Positions 23,061-34,725 of a stretch of 64,000 nt of DNA are shown here, in pieces; position 1 is the stretch's first letter, and every line of letters begins with the position of its first letter. The DNA is from Panagrolaimus kolymaensis (taxonomy: Eukaryota; Nematoda; Chromadorea; Rhabditida; Panagrolaimidae), in the NCBI GenBank assembly GCA_028622995.1, contig JAJQJQ010000037.1, positions 62,001 through 126,000 on the forward strand. Direction: 5' to 3'. The position numbers and the translations under genes were made by a program. Under the pieces are notes generated by a model. It saw nothing but the letters and a program-made list of their open reading frames with translations. It did not search any database and was not told the DNA's origin.

Positions 23061-24230
23061 CTTTTATCCTTCTTCAAAAAATGTCATAAAAATGCTTCAA
23101 TAATTTGGTTTTATTAAGGAAGAAAAGTTCGAGTGATCGTACAAAAACTAAAAAGAACAAGTATTTTTCTTTTCAAACTTTCACTTCCATCAATCATTGT
23201 TACTTTTTCATCGCCATGATTTTGCTTGCTTGTAATGGATTCAAGAATAGCGATGGATTAAAGACATTTTAAGCTATTAGAAAAACTTTTGCTTTTCCTA
23301 TCAAGTGGGTCATTCCAAAAACACATACATACATTTCAAAGCCTTCTTCAGTAAAAAACTTTTATTTCATAAAACAATCAAAAATTTATTACAATTATTT
23401 TTTTAATACAAACATACATATGGACGATTAGTTAAGGTTGCGGTGTTGTTTAATCATGTCGTGCTTCTTCTTTGAACGTTCCAAGAATATCAGCATATGA
23501 AAAAAGGATAGACGGAATCGTAATGAGAATACCAATTAGTAAAATTGTAATTGATCCACACCAAACGCCATATTTAACACGTTTAACATATTTAATTCGA
23601 AGTTTACCAAGATGATCTTTATCACTGCCTTGAGCTTTTTTAGCTACAGCTTCTTCATCTTCAATGGTTGGAGCTCGAACTTCTGTTTGATTATCAATTT
23701 TTGATTCACCTTTTGATACTTTGCTTTTGATTTCCTGAAAATACAACAAACATAATTTAGCAAAGTTACAAAGAACGATAATTATAATAACAAGTAAGAC
23801 AACATCAAAGCAGTCATTTTAAAAAAGTTCTGACTTTCCAATATGATTAACCATAATAATACATAAGTGCCAAGTAAAAGGCTTACTTCATCTTGAGTTT
23901 TTCGAGCACCATTATCTTCCTTTGATTCAACCTTTTCTTTCTTTTTCTTATCTTTCTTTCCATCACCTTTCTTGCTTTTCTCACTTTTGATGGATTTATT
24001 TGATTTTGATGCACTTTTTACAGGATCAGCTGATGGAGCAGGTGGTGGTAGTGGAGCAGGTGGTGGTGGTGGAGCAGAACCTCCAAATGCAGGTACTTCA
24101 TATTGATTTCCATCTGGAGGAGGAGGAGGTGGTGGATCTAAAAAAAGAGAGAAAATGATGAGTAATAATGATAACAAAGTTAATCAACTTACTTCCCAAT
24201 CCAATAGGTTCATATTGATCTCCCATGATG
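22880..24230 (-). repeat. inverted segmental duplication, arm 1
   Basis: This arm contains the whole proline-rich membrane gene, its introns and its 3' flank. It is nearly identical to 39535-40910 in opposite orientation, about 15 kb away. Homology ends just upstream of the ATG on one side, where copy 1 reads CATCAAATCGACAC and copy 2 reads CATCAAATTTTCAA, and in T/A-rich spacer on the other. Confidence 0.88.
23450..24226 (-). CDS. proline-rich single-pass membrane protein, copy 1
   Basis: Three exons, 24226-24193, 24137-23887 and 23734-23450, give 189 residues. After MGDQYEPIGLG there is a run of seven Pro and further PPPPP blocks (residues 12-55), then a Lys/Ser/Glu-rich charged segment (56-135) and one hydrophobic helix at about 152-175 (ITILLIGILITIPSIL), followed by about 15 residues. 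There is no signal peptide, so it is probably a C-terminally anchored protein facing the cytosol. The proline runs could bind SH3, WW or EVH1 domains. I do not recognise the family. The protein is identical to that encoded at 39560-40336, introns included as far as compared. Confidence 0.85.
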
Positions 24231-24239
24231 ATGATGTTC

Positions 24240-24790
24240 TTTTTCTTCTTTAAAAGTGTCGATTTGATGGAAATGAGCACGAAGAAGAAATGAATCCGCA
24301 TATTCATCTAATTCAAGTAAATCCCAATGAAATTATTAATAAACCCACAAATAACGATAAAGATACATAAAAAAAAATAATATTGATAATTCTGACGGCA
24401 CATCAAATGCATCATCATCAAAAGGTGGTGGTGTAAGTTAATTTTCATGGGTCAATGCCATTTTAGCCATAGTTAGTAAACCAACCAAACTCTGCACAAA
24501 ACTAATCAAAATTAAAAAAATCTTTACACTTTTTACTATTAAAAGCCCTCATTTTTGTATGAATGTTCACTTTATATTGTTCGTAATGTTCTGCCATCGA
24601 GACGTTTACATGGTAAATATAATCCTACGAGAAAAGAAAATGCTGTAACATTCACATATTTCATGCCGATGAAACACTATTAGCAAACGAGAAAAATTTA
24701 TTTAAAAGCAAACGAAATCCACTAACACTAAAATAGATAACAAAAAAAATTTTTTGAAGAACAAAAGCGTGTGATTTTATTCTTTCATAT
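24240..24790. repeat. duplicated 5' flank segment (matches 35065-35570 inverted)
   Basis: Read on the minus strand, CTTCTTCGTGCTCATTTCCA, TCAGAATTATCAATATT and the TTTACCATGTAAACGTCTC block recur in the same order at 35065-35570 on the plus strand with scattered differences. There is no intact coding frame in either copy, although both keep a short proline/aspartate-coding patch that may be a dead exon. Confidence 0.75.
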
Positions 24791-24867
24791 TTTGCTTAAC
24801 ATTTTTTGGTTCAAGTTCAAAACAAACAAAAAAACAAACAAATGCAAAGTATATTTAACTTTTAATT

Positions 24868-24869
24868 AG
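24868..24869 (+). promoter_or_regulatory. candidate acceptor ahead of the FAM162 copy
   Basis: CTTTTAATTAG ends three bases before the ATG at 24873, so the duplicated gene has acquired or kept an acceptor that could take a spliced leader even though exon 1 of the parent is missing. Confidence 0.4.
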
Positions 24870-24872
24870 GCA

Positions 24873-25405
24873 ATGGAAAAGAAGGTTTTAATAAAAATTT
24901 CTGTTTCACAAACTTTTTTTGCAATCATTAATGATTTAGATTTCTGCTGATTATGAACACCCAACGCATTCCCTTCATTCAGATTACCAAAATCAAAAGC
25001 AATCAATGCGAGCTGGACGAGCAGCTGATCCATTGACGGGAAGAAAACCCAACGCAAGTCAAAAATATTTTCTTGTTTTAACTCGACTTTTCCGTAATAC
25101 TTCGGATATTCCTGAATATGTACCGTAAGTTTTTAAACTGACTCATAAAAATTATAATAGCAAGAAAAGAATCTCTCTATCTTTTCGAAGCCTATGTACT
25201 TTTCTTTCGCATTTTTTAAAACCCATTTTGAAATTACAGAAACCAAACAATGCAACGAATGCACGATCGAATGCGAGTGATTGTAATTATTACAGCTGTT
25301 TTATTATTTTATTCCATTTCTTTCACCTCCGAATGGCGAACTCGCAGACAAATGGATAAAGATTATTTTTTGTCTATGCGACGGCTCATTTCATTATGTC
25401 ACTAA
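24873..25405 (+). CDS. second, inverted copy of the FAM162-like gene with truncated start and replaced C-terminus
   Basis: Exons 24873-24884, 24940-25124 and 25240-25405 read MEKK, then the same core as the gene at 21900-22502, for 120 residues in total. Introns are nearly identical to the parent. The first 23 parental residues, including the basic targeting-like stretch, are absent. After RRQMD the sequence diverges fully: the parent ends in SGKVVRTIHDI, this copy in SMRRLISLCH, yet both last exons are 166 nt. All splice sites and the reading frame are intact, so it may be expressed. Losing the targeting segment could change its location in the cell. It could equally be a recent pseudogene. 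Confidence 0.6.
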
Positions 25406-25917
25406 TTATGAAAAAAATTAATATTCAGCTTGGATATTAATGTGAAGATAAAAAATAAACCCTTAGGTGATTGAACAACTGAAATTTTTAACATTGCTTT
25501 TTTTATATCTTTGTGTTAAACAAACTATAAACTTTACCTAACAAACAAAAAATATTAATTTTAATAAAAAGCTAAACTAATGTAAGAAAGAAATAATATG
25601 TGGAATCCAAATTGAAGAAAGTCAATTGAAAACTTTGAAGCTTTGAAGAAAAACTTTCAAATCCATAAAAAAAATCTCACATCGAAAAAAAAAAATTATT
25701 GCGAAACAAAAATTTCTCCAATAATTTTTTTTTCTTCATCAAAGTTTTCCTTTACCCGCTTATTTTTGTTATTCGTGTTTTTACTTCCACATTTATTCTA
25801 ATTACTTAGACCATTTTTTAACAAACTCTTTACTTTTTAGCTCGAACGATAGAATCTATCTCCTTTTTGTGTATATTCCAAGCTAGCTTTTGATCTCTTT
25901 GCAATATATTATTGGAT
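25406..25917. other. intergenic
   Basis: AT-rich spacer upstream of the BRR2-like gene. No coding frame, RNA gene or repeat match was recognised beyond simple A/T runs. Confidence 0.6.
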
Positions 25918-28900
25918 ATGGCTTATGAAATTGCTCGAATTCAACAATATGAATACAGACAGGTTTGTCGGTTTTTTCATTTATTTTCCTGAATTTTTAC
26001 TAATATTTTTGCTTTTTAGAACAGTGATTTGGTACTACAAGTTGATTACAGTCTAACAGATCGCCGAAATCGTGATGAACCTACTGGTGAAGTTATGCCC
26101 TTGAATTGGGATATTCTTACTGGAGTCAAAATGGGTGATAAATTTCAAAGAGTTACTGCTCCATCAGACAAGAAAAATGCTCCTAAAAAGTATGTTTCTT
26201 TGATATTTTTGTAGAACGTTAATATGAAAAACGATTTATAGGCCCAAATCAAGTAAAGATGAAATCAAAGTTGCAGCAAATGTTCTTGTTTCTGGTGATG
26301 CTGAGCTTGCTGGTTTATATAAACCTCGTACACAAGAAACTCGTCAAACTTTTGAAGTGATGCTTGGTTTCGTGCAAGACGCTCTTGGAGATCATGTAAG
26401 CTTATTGTTTTTTACCTTTGTCTGATTATAAGAAAACTAATGATATCCTTTTTAGCCACGTGAAATCCTTCATGGTGCTGTGGATGAAATTCTTCGTTCT
26501 CTCAAACCGAAGTGGACGAAGTTCAAAAGAAGGAGCAAAAGATTATGGATATCTTAGAAAATGAAGCTGATCCTCGTCTTTGTGAAAACAAACTCTTCGA
26601 TATTCTCGATGCTTATGAAAAGGATCGCTTCGATCTTGTTAAAGTTCTTGTTCAAAATCGTCTCATGGTTCTTTATTGTACCAAGCTTGCTAAAGCTGAA
26701 GCAGCAGAAAAGAAAGCGCTCGAACAACAAATGGCAGCTGATCCTGATTTGTCTCCAATTCTAAGAAAACTTAAGAACGTTGAAGTTGATGATGCCATTC
26801 AAGATTCAATCGACAAGAAAGAACGTGCTGTCGCTGCTAAAAGAAGTGCTGAAGCTGGACAACAAGCTATGGCGATGGGTACCTACAATGAACCAAAAAT
26901 TGTCAAGTTAGATGAATTAGCGTTTGCTCAAGGTTCTCATTTCAACAGCAACAAAAAATGCGTGCTACCTCAAGGTTCAACCAAGACTCAAAAGAAAAGC
27001 TACGAAAGTGTCATTGTTCCTCCCAAAACCGTTCGATAAAGATGAGGTTAGTTTTTATTCATTTTTTTATAATTTACATTTATGTATCATTTTCAGGAAC
27101 TTCTTCCTATTAGCAAACTACCTAAATGGGCTCAAAATGGTTTCATTGGCTTTCAAACTCTCAATCGAATTCAATCAAAGATTAGCGACAAAGCGTTGAA
27201 ATCTGATGGAAATTTGCTTATTTGTGCTCCGACTGGTGCTGGTAAAACTAATGTTGCTGTAATGTGTATTTTACATGAAGTTTCTAAACACATGAATTCT
27301 GATGGAAGTGTTCGTAAAGATGAATTCAAATGCATTTACATTGCACCTATGCGATCTCTTGTACAAGAAATGGTCGGAAGTTTCAAGAAACGATTTGAAC
27401 CTTATGGATTACAGGTTTGTGATTTTACAAAGTACTTTAAGCTAATTTTATTCATTATGTTTTTAGGTCGGTGAAATGACTGGTGATCAACAGATGACAA
27501 AAGAGCAATTTATGCTGACACAAATTATCGTCTGTACACCAGAGAAATATGATATTATTACTCGAAAAGGTGGTGAACGTGCTTATAATCAACTTGTGCG
27601 CTGTATCATTATCGACGAAATTCATCTTCTTCATGATGATCGTGGTCCAGTTCTTGAATCGATTGTTGCTCGAACTATTCGTTACTGCCAACAAACAAAT
27701 GAAGATTGTCGACTTGTTGGTCTATCTGCTACTCTTCCAAATTACAAAGATGTTGCAACATTCCTTCGTGTGGATTCTGAACATTTATTCTTCTTTGATA
27801 ATTCATATCGTCCTGTTCCACTTCAACAAGAATATATTGGTATTACAGAAAAGAAGGCTCTGAAACGATATCAAGCGATGAACGAAGTTGTTTATGATAA
27901 AGTTATGGAACATGCTGGTCGTCATCAAATTCTTATTTTTGTTCATTCAAGAAAGGAAACTGCCAAAACTGCAAAAGCCATTCGTGATATGTGCTTAGAA
28001 AGGGATACTTTGAGTCGATTCGTTCGTGAAGGAACTGCAACAACTGAAGTATTGAAAAATGAAGCCGATCAAGTGAAGAATCACGATTTGAAAGATCTTC
28101 TCTCATATGGTTTTGGAATCCATCATGCTGGTATGACACGTGTTGATCGAACTCTCATCGAAGATTTGTTTGCCGATAAGCATTTACAGGTTAGTAACAA
28201 CATACTTTTGTATTCTTATTTGTTTCTTTTCTTTTTTAGGTTCTCGTTTCCACTGCTACTCTTGCATGGGGTGTCAATCTTCCAGCTCATACCGTCATCA
28301 TCAAAGGTACACAAATTTATAATGCTGAAAAGGGCTGCTGGACAGAACTTGGAGCTCTTGATGTTATGCAAATGATGGGACGTGCTGGTCGGCCACAATA
28401 TGATTCGCAAGGTGAAGGCATTATGATCACAAATGCATCTGAGCTTCAGTATTATCTCTCCCTCATGAATCAGCAACTTCCAGTTGAATCTCAGATGATT
28501 GCAAAATTACCCGATATGGTGAATGCTGAAGTGGTCCTTGGAACTATCAACAACATCTCTGAAGCAATCGATTGGCTTGGTTATACTTACCTGTATGTTC
28601 GAATGATTAATGTACCAAATATTTATGGAATTGAAGGCGATGTAGCTGAACGTGATACTCTTCTTGAAGGTCCTAGAACAAACTTTGTTCACACTGCTTG
28701 TACCCTGTTGAACAAGGGCAATTTGATCAAATATGACCCTAAAAGTGGCATTATTCAACCAACGGAACTGGGAAGAATTTCAAGTCACTACTATTGTTCG
28801 TTTGAATCTATGGAAACCTACAATAAACTTCTCAAAGAAACTGCAACCGAAATTGATCTTTTCCGAATCTTCTCGATGTCATCAGAATTCAAACATATTC

Positions 28901-31900
28901 ATGTTCGAGAAGAAGAAAAACTTGAATTACAGAAACTTGCTGAACTTACTCCTGTTCCAATTCGTGAATCACTGGATGAACCTTCTGCGAAAGTTAATGT
29001 CCTCCTTCAAGCTTACATTTCTCAATTTAAACTTGATGGCTTTGCTCTTCAAAGTGATATGGTATTCATTTCTCAATCTGCTGGTCGTCTTTTCCGTGTT
29101 ATCTTTGAAATCGTTCTTTGGCGTAAATGGGCTTCGCTTTCTTTGAAAGTTCTTGGTTTTTGTAAAATGGTTAATACTCGTCAATGGCAATCTCTCAATC
29201 CTTTGCACCAATTTAAAAAGATTCCACAAGAAGTTGTCAAATTGTTGGATAATAAGAATTTGACGTTTGATCGATTGTATGATTTGGATTCTCATCAAAA
29301 TGCCAAAAATGGGAAAACCTTTGCATAAATTTATTCGACAAGTTCCAAAAATTGAACTGCAAGCTATAGTTGTTCCAATCACTCGGTCAACTTTGAAGCT
29401 GGAAATATCAATTGTACCTGATTTTCAATGGGATGAGAAGGTTTATGGATCTTTATTGAAGATGTTAATGGTGAATACATATTGCATCATGAATATTTCT
29501 TATTGAAACAGTAAGTTTTTGTTTTTTTTTCTTGAATTTTTCTAACTTTAACTTCATTTTTAGGCGATACAGCTCCGATGAACATGTCATTAAAATGTTT
29601 GTTCCTGTGTTTGATCCACTTCCGCCGCTTTATTATGTTCGAATTGTATCTGATCGATGGTTAGGTAGTGAAAATATTCTACCCATTTCATTCCGACATC
29701 TTCTCCTTCCTGATAAATATCCACCTCCAACGGAACTTCTTGATCTTCAACCTCTTCCCATCTCAGCTCTCAATAATCCTGAATATGCTCAAATCTTTGA
29801 TAAGAAAGGAATCAGCGTTTTCAATCCCATTCAAACTCAAGTCTTTCGTACTTGCTTTGAAAGCAATGAAAATGTTTTTATTGGTGCACCAAATGGAAGT
29901 GGAAAACTTACTTGTGCTGAATTTACATTGCTTCGACATTTTGAAAATAATCCTGAACAAAAAGCTGTTTATGTTTCATTGAATGAAGAAGTGGCACAAA
30001 ATGTTTATCAAGAATGGAATACTCGAATTGGACGACTTTTGAATAAAACTTTTGTTTTTCTTACTGGTGAATTGACGAATGATTTGAAGCTTCTTCAACA
30101 TGGAAATGTAATTATTTCGACTGCTGATCGATGGGATAACATTTCTCGACGATGGAAACAAAGAAAGAATGTTCAATCTGTGCGGCTTTTTATTGCTGAT
30201 GATCTTCAAATGATGGGTGATTCTTATAATGGGGTAAGCTTTTTGATTTTACAATATAATTTTAAACCTTAATTTGTTGTTTTTTTAGCCTACGATGGAA
30301 GTGGTTTGCTCGCGAATGCGTTATATGTCTTCTCAACTTGATTCAAAACTTCGAATTGTTGCACTTTCGTCTTCACTTGCTAATGCTAAAGATGTGTGTC
30401 AATGGCTTGGATGTACGAATTTCAATTTTCCACCATCTGCTCGACCGCTTCCATTAGAACTTTACATTCAAGGCTTCAATCTTTCACACACTGCTTCACG
30501 ACTTGCTGCAATGGTTCGACCTGTTTATTCAGCTGTTATTCGACATGGTGGAAAAGTTCGACCAAAGCCTGCTCTCGTTTTTGTTCCATCTCGTCGACAA
30601 ACTCGTTCAACTGCAGTTGATCTTCTTACTTTTGCTTTAGCTGATCGTCAATCTCATCGATTCTTGCATGGTGCAACCGAAGATTCTGATTTCCAAGCAA
30701 TTCTCAAAGAAGTGCACGATGAATCTTTACGTGAAACTTTGAGCCGTGGTGTTGGCTTTATTCACGAAGGTATCTCTGCTCGTGATGTTGAAATTGCTGA
30801 AACCTTATTCTCAAGTGGTTTCATTCAAGTTTTGATTGTTCCAAGAACCATGTGTTATCAAATCAAAGCTACAGCTTACGTTGTTATCATTATGGATACT
30901 CAAGTTTACAATGGTCAACATCATGTTTATGAAGATTATCCTATTGCTGATGTTTTACATATGGTTGGTCTTGCTAATCGTCCTGGACAAGATGAAGATG
31001 TTCGATGTGTTCTTTTGTGTCAAGCATCTAAGAAAGATTTCTTCAAAAAATTTCTCTATGAACCATTGCCAGTTGAATCTCATCTTGATACTTGCCTTCA
31101 TGATCATTTCAATGCTGAAATCGTTACCAAAACCATTGAAAATAAACAAGATGCCGTTGATTATCTTACTTGGACATTCCTGTATCGCCGCATGACACAA
31201 AATCCTAATTATTATTCGCTTCAAGGAGTTACACATCGTCATTTATCTGAAGCTCTATCTGAATTGGTTGAAAATACTTTGAAGGATTTGGAAAACAGCC
31301 AATGTATTGCAATCAAAGATGACATGGATACGATTTCGTTGAATTTGGGAATGATTGCTTCATATTATTACATCAGTTATGCTACTATTGGTAAGTGCCT
31401 TTGTTGTTTGTTTTACTTTAATACAACTTCATCTTTTAGAACTCTTTTCACTTTCACTGAAACCAAAAACAAAAGCTCGTGGTTTACTCGAAATTATTTC
31501 AAATGCAAGTGAATTTGCTAATTTCCCAGTTCGATACAAAGAAGATGTCATCCTCAAAAAACTTGCTGAGAAGTTACCGAATGCTTTGAAAAATCAAAAT
31601 TGGTCTGATCCTCATACTAAAGTTCTTCTCCTTCTAAATGCTTATCTTGCTCGAATTCAACTATCTGCCGAACTGAACAAAGATATTGAATTTATCGTTC
31701 TCAAAGCTACTCGGCTAACTCAAGCATGTGTTGATGTTCTTTCAAGTAATGGATGGTTAACTCCTGGAATTCATGCAATGGAATTATCTCAAATGCTAAC
31801 TCAAGCTATGTTTTCGCATGAAAGTTATATGAAACAACTACCACATGTCAATTCATCATTATTGGAGCGGTGTAAAGAAAAGGTGAGTTTTGTTTACAAA

Positions 31901-32418
31901 AGGGCAGCATATCATATGCTTGGAACTTTTTTAAGAGTTGTGGCTTTGATTCCTTTTATACAAATGTCAAATTTCAGGGTGTCGATTCAATTTTCATTTT
32001 ACTAGAACTTGATGATGACGAAAGAAATGATCTCTTGAAAATGTCAAAATCTGAATTAGCTGATGTTGCAAGATTATGTAATAATTATCCATCCATCGAA
32101 GTCGAACATGAAGTATCAACATCCAAAGTAACTCATGGTGAAAGTGTACAAGTTAGCGTTAAACTTGAACGTGAAAACGATGAAAATGGTTATGCTCCAT
32201 CTGTTGTTGCACCATTTTATCCTCTCAAACACAAGGAAGAACGATGGTGGCTCGTTGTTGGTGATTTTGAAGCGAATACTTTGTGCTGTATTAAGAAGAT
32301 CGAAATTAATGTTGAAGCTAAATCATCGCTTGAATTTACTCCTGCTGAAATTGGTAAACGTCGGTACAAACTTTATTTCAATATGTACTTTATTTTTTCA
32401 TTTGTGTTTGTATTTTAG
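25918..32418 (+). pseudogene. BRR2/SNRNP200 U5 snRNP helicase, broken copy (probable decaying paralogue)
   Basis: Exons start at 25918, 26020, 26242, 26456, 27097, 27467, 28240, 29564, 30289, 31440 and 31978. Splice sites are intact and the protein aligns with BRR2 from MAYEIARIQQYEY through both helicase/Sec63 cassettes. Cassette 1 keeps [24 protein letters not shown] and [14 protein letters not shown]. Cassette 2 is degenerate (GAPNGSGKL, and DDLQ for DEVH), partly as expected for this family. The frame breaks at about 26500 (about 170 residues missing against human), at about 27015, at 29290 (17 nt missing) and at about 29440 (19 nt missing). The C-terminus also stops early, near KLYFN, with only a weak match beyond. 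BRR2 unwinds U4/U6 and is essential, so a second intact gene is expected elsewhere. Sequence error is the alternative, but multi-base deletions make it less likely. Confidence 0.82.
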
Positions 32419-32674
32419 TTAATAAAAAGCGCTTATAATATCCTTTTTGCTTCCTTGTTTAGTTATGTCTGAAGTGATACAGCTTTAACTGTTGAAAGTT
32501 TTAGTTTCGGGCGATACAACCATTCATGCTTATCTTTATTGATGATATAAAACCCTTGCTAATTGTTACACAAACAAAACCATGCTTTTTTGAGCTTTTA
32601 TATATGATAAAGCAGAAAGAAAATTCCAAGTCTTACTTATCTTTTTACTTGCTTACGCTATTCCATATTCAACA
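32419..32674. other. spacer at the 3' end of the BRR2-like gene
   Basis: A TTGTTTAG acceptor near 32453-32460 followed by TTATGTCTGAAG could be a remnant of the last BRR2 exon (family MSDAY region), but it stops within eight codons. From about 32535 the sequence is a direct repeat of 40912-41235. Confidence 0.5.
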
Positions 32675-32870
32675 ATGTCATCCATGGAATTGATACAATT
32701 TTTACAAAATGGAAAAGGTTTAGAAAATGCTCCAGTTTGTATTTATGTGATATTGTTAAATTGTTGGGGGAAAAGAACCAAATGCAGGAGCAAAGTTTAA
32801 AGAGATCAACTACAAAATTGAACAAGGTCTTGAATATGGTTATTGGCAAAAATGATACAAAAACATAAAG
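32535..32870 (+). repeat. direct duplicate of 40912-41235, copy 1
   Basis: GATGATATAA..ACCCTTGCTA and the following 300 bases, including an ATTCAACAATGTCATCCA block, match 40912-41235 in the same orientation with scattered substitutions and small indels. It carries the kinase remnant listed separately. Confidence 0.85.
32675..32862 (+). pseudogene. tyrosine-kinase C-lobe fragment, copy 1
   Basis: The translation includes ELIQFLQNGKGLENAPVCIY then LNCWGK. This resembles the end of a tyrosine kinase domain, where nematode enzymes have a pattern like ..LI.FL..G.RLE.P..CP.EIY.IML.CW. After CW the frame shifts by one base, and the other frame continues with GAKFKEINYKIEQ, matching the RPTF..I position. 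No upstream kinase domain is present, so this is a remnant. Family-level call only. Confidence 0.5.
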
Positions 32871-32932
32871 CTTTATTTAAACATGAAATCCAAAATAAAC
32901 ATAAAAACAAAATCAAATTTTAAACAGTCCAA

Positions 32933-33675
32933 TCAGTTTTGATAAACTGTAGGCGGTTCAACTATTTTTGATGGATGAATTGGTTGTTCATCGACGGATG
33001 GAGGCACTTCATCATGACGAGGGAGTGATGGTATTCCTTTTCTCGTTGAATCTTCTTGGTCTACAGAAGAGCTTTCCTTAGCTTTGACATCTTTGTTCTA
33101 AAAAAGTTTAACGATTAATATGACTTTTTCATCACTCAAGAAAGTATCAAAGCATTCAATAACAAGTAAATAACGTACCAATGAAACAGCATTTGATTTT
33201 GGACGTCTTTCAGATTGTTTATCAACTACAATTGTATCTGAAAATTAATAGCTTTGTAATGATTGGTAAAAACTAAAGCAGTAACATACGAGCTTTTGCA
33301 ATATCATTGGTAGGAGCAGGTTGTTGATGTAGTTTTGAAACTGGATGATGAGCTTTCGTATCAGGTGGTGGTGGCTTTTCTGGTTCAGTTGGCTTGGCAG
33401 GAAGTAAAGGTAATGCAGTTTCTTTAACATTTTGAGGTTCCTCTGCACCAATGACCTAAAAAAAAACAGTCATTAGAAGTGAAAAAAAAGAATAGAATAA
33501 AACTTACTTTCTTTGCTGGTTTTTCCTCTTGACCAACAGTTTTTGTAGCAGGTTTTGCAGGATCTTGAATTTTGACGATGTTTGCTGCTTGAGGAGGATT
33601 CTTCTTCTTTGCTTTGTGGCATGTTATTGTAATAATCATTGAAAAAATCAAAAAACCAATAATATGAAAAAGCAT
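32933..33675 (-). CDS. small proline-rich protein with N-terminal membrane segment
   Basis: Four exons, 33675-33508, 33455-33290, 33237-33179 and 33097-32933, join in phase to 185 residues. Residues 1-20 (MLFHIIGFLIFSMIITITCH) are a signal anchor or signal peptide. The remainder is polar and low-complexity, rich in Lys, Pro, Glu and Ser, with PPPPD near residue 85 and no cysteine after residue 19. No known domain is recognised. It may be a type II or secreted intrinsically disordered protein. All four junctions have good donors (GTAAGT, GTATGT, GTACGT) and T-rich acceptors, which supports a real gene. Confidence 0.7.
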
Positions 33676-34725
33676 AATATTTTTGTGAATTGACGACGAT
33701 GAAAGGTTTTTGAAGGAAGAAAGAAAAAATGAAAGAAAAAAGTGCAGGAAAGAACAAATTTTTTCATTGTTGCATGCATTTTGCAGATTACGCTAATTTC
33801 GAACAAATGAAGGTTTTATGGGAAAAACAAAAATCGTTTTCAACAGGGAATGAAGCCATCAAATTTTGGAGAGATTTTAAAAGGGATAATATTAGAAATT
33901 CTAGCATCTATTTTTTCTTCTTCTATAAATGAGATTGATGTTAGTATTATTTTATGTACGTATTTTTGTATTGGTTTAGGAAGCGTTAAATATAATTTTA
34001 GCCAAAAATATGTTTCATCAATTTTGCATCTTTTTTTCTTCATTGTTAAGCATGTGATGGACATAGTCGTGGCAGCCAATGGGGAAGAGAAAAAAGAAAG
34101 AAAGCAAAAGCAATCTTTGAACTCTTTTTAGTTTTGCAATGTTTTTTTTTGTCGTTGTTTATTGTTTTTTTCTTTCGATGTTGTTTATTTCAAACGCATA
34201 GCAGCACTTTTTTTTATTGACGCTTTTTTTCAATGAAGAAAAACAAAACCAGCTGATTTTAGTTATTTCGTTTTTTAATTTACTTTGAAACGGTTCGCTT
34301 TTTTTTCTTATTGCTTTACCAGATTCGGTTTAATCCTTTTTTTTGTTTTCTAATTAGTTATATTGAATTTTGACAATATTGCTTGCTGCTTTAACTAAAG
34401 TTCAAAAAAATTTTTATTTCGTAATTTTGCAAATAGCGAGCATTGAAATGAGAGTTGCTTGCTTTTTGGCGAAGAGTACGAAACACCTAATGATGAAACC
34501 CTACCATTTCGAGGATTTATAAGTATCAAACTTCCTTGATATGATTATTTTGGACCAATTAAACTAATTCTTGACTAAGAAGTACCTGATATAAGGCACT
34601 TGAATATGTAAATTTTCAAATTTTTTTTCATTTAACTTGATTCGGGATTATTCTAGAATGTTATTAAATAACTTTCGAAACCTCTTTTGATCATAAATAT
34701 GCAAGGTTTAATATAAAAAAAAAGT
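33676..34725. other. intergenic with duplicated segment
   Basis: No gene is seen. From about 34040 to 34440 the sequence is an inverted match to 22630-23060 (the CATAGCAGCAC and AACCAGCTGATTTTAG blocks). The remaining bases are AT-rich spacer. Confidence 0.65.

Noticed and set aside
24898..24910. CTGTTTCA motif, resembling the C. elegans piRNA upstream (Ruby) motif
   Set aside because: It lies in an intron of the FAM162 copies, occurs singly, and the motif is only known to function in some nematode clades.
28507..29382. Antisense frames over the BRR2-like exons
   Set aside because: Shadows of a well-supported coding strand.
33729..34131. Overlapping frames on both strands near 33.8-34.1 kb
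   Set aside because: Part lies in a duplicated non-coding segment and no splice structure supports them.
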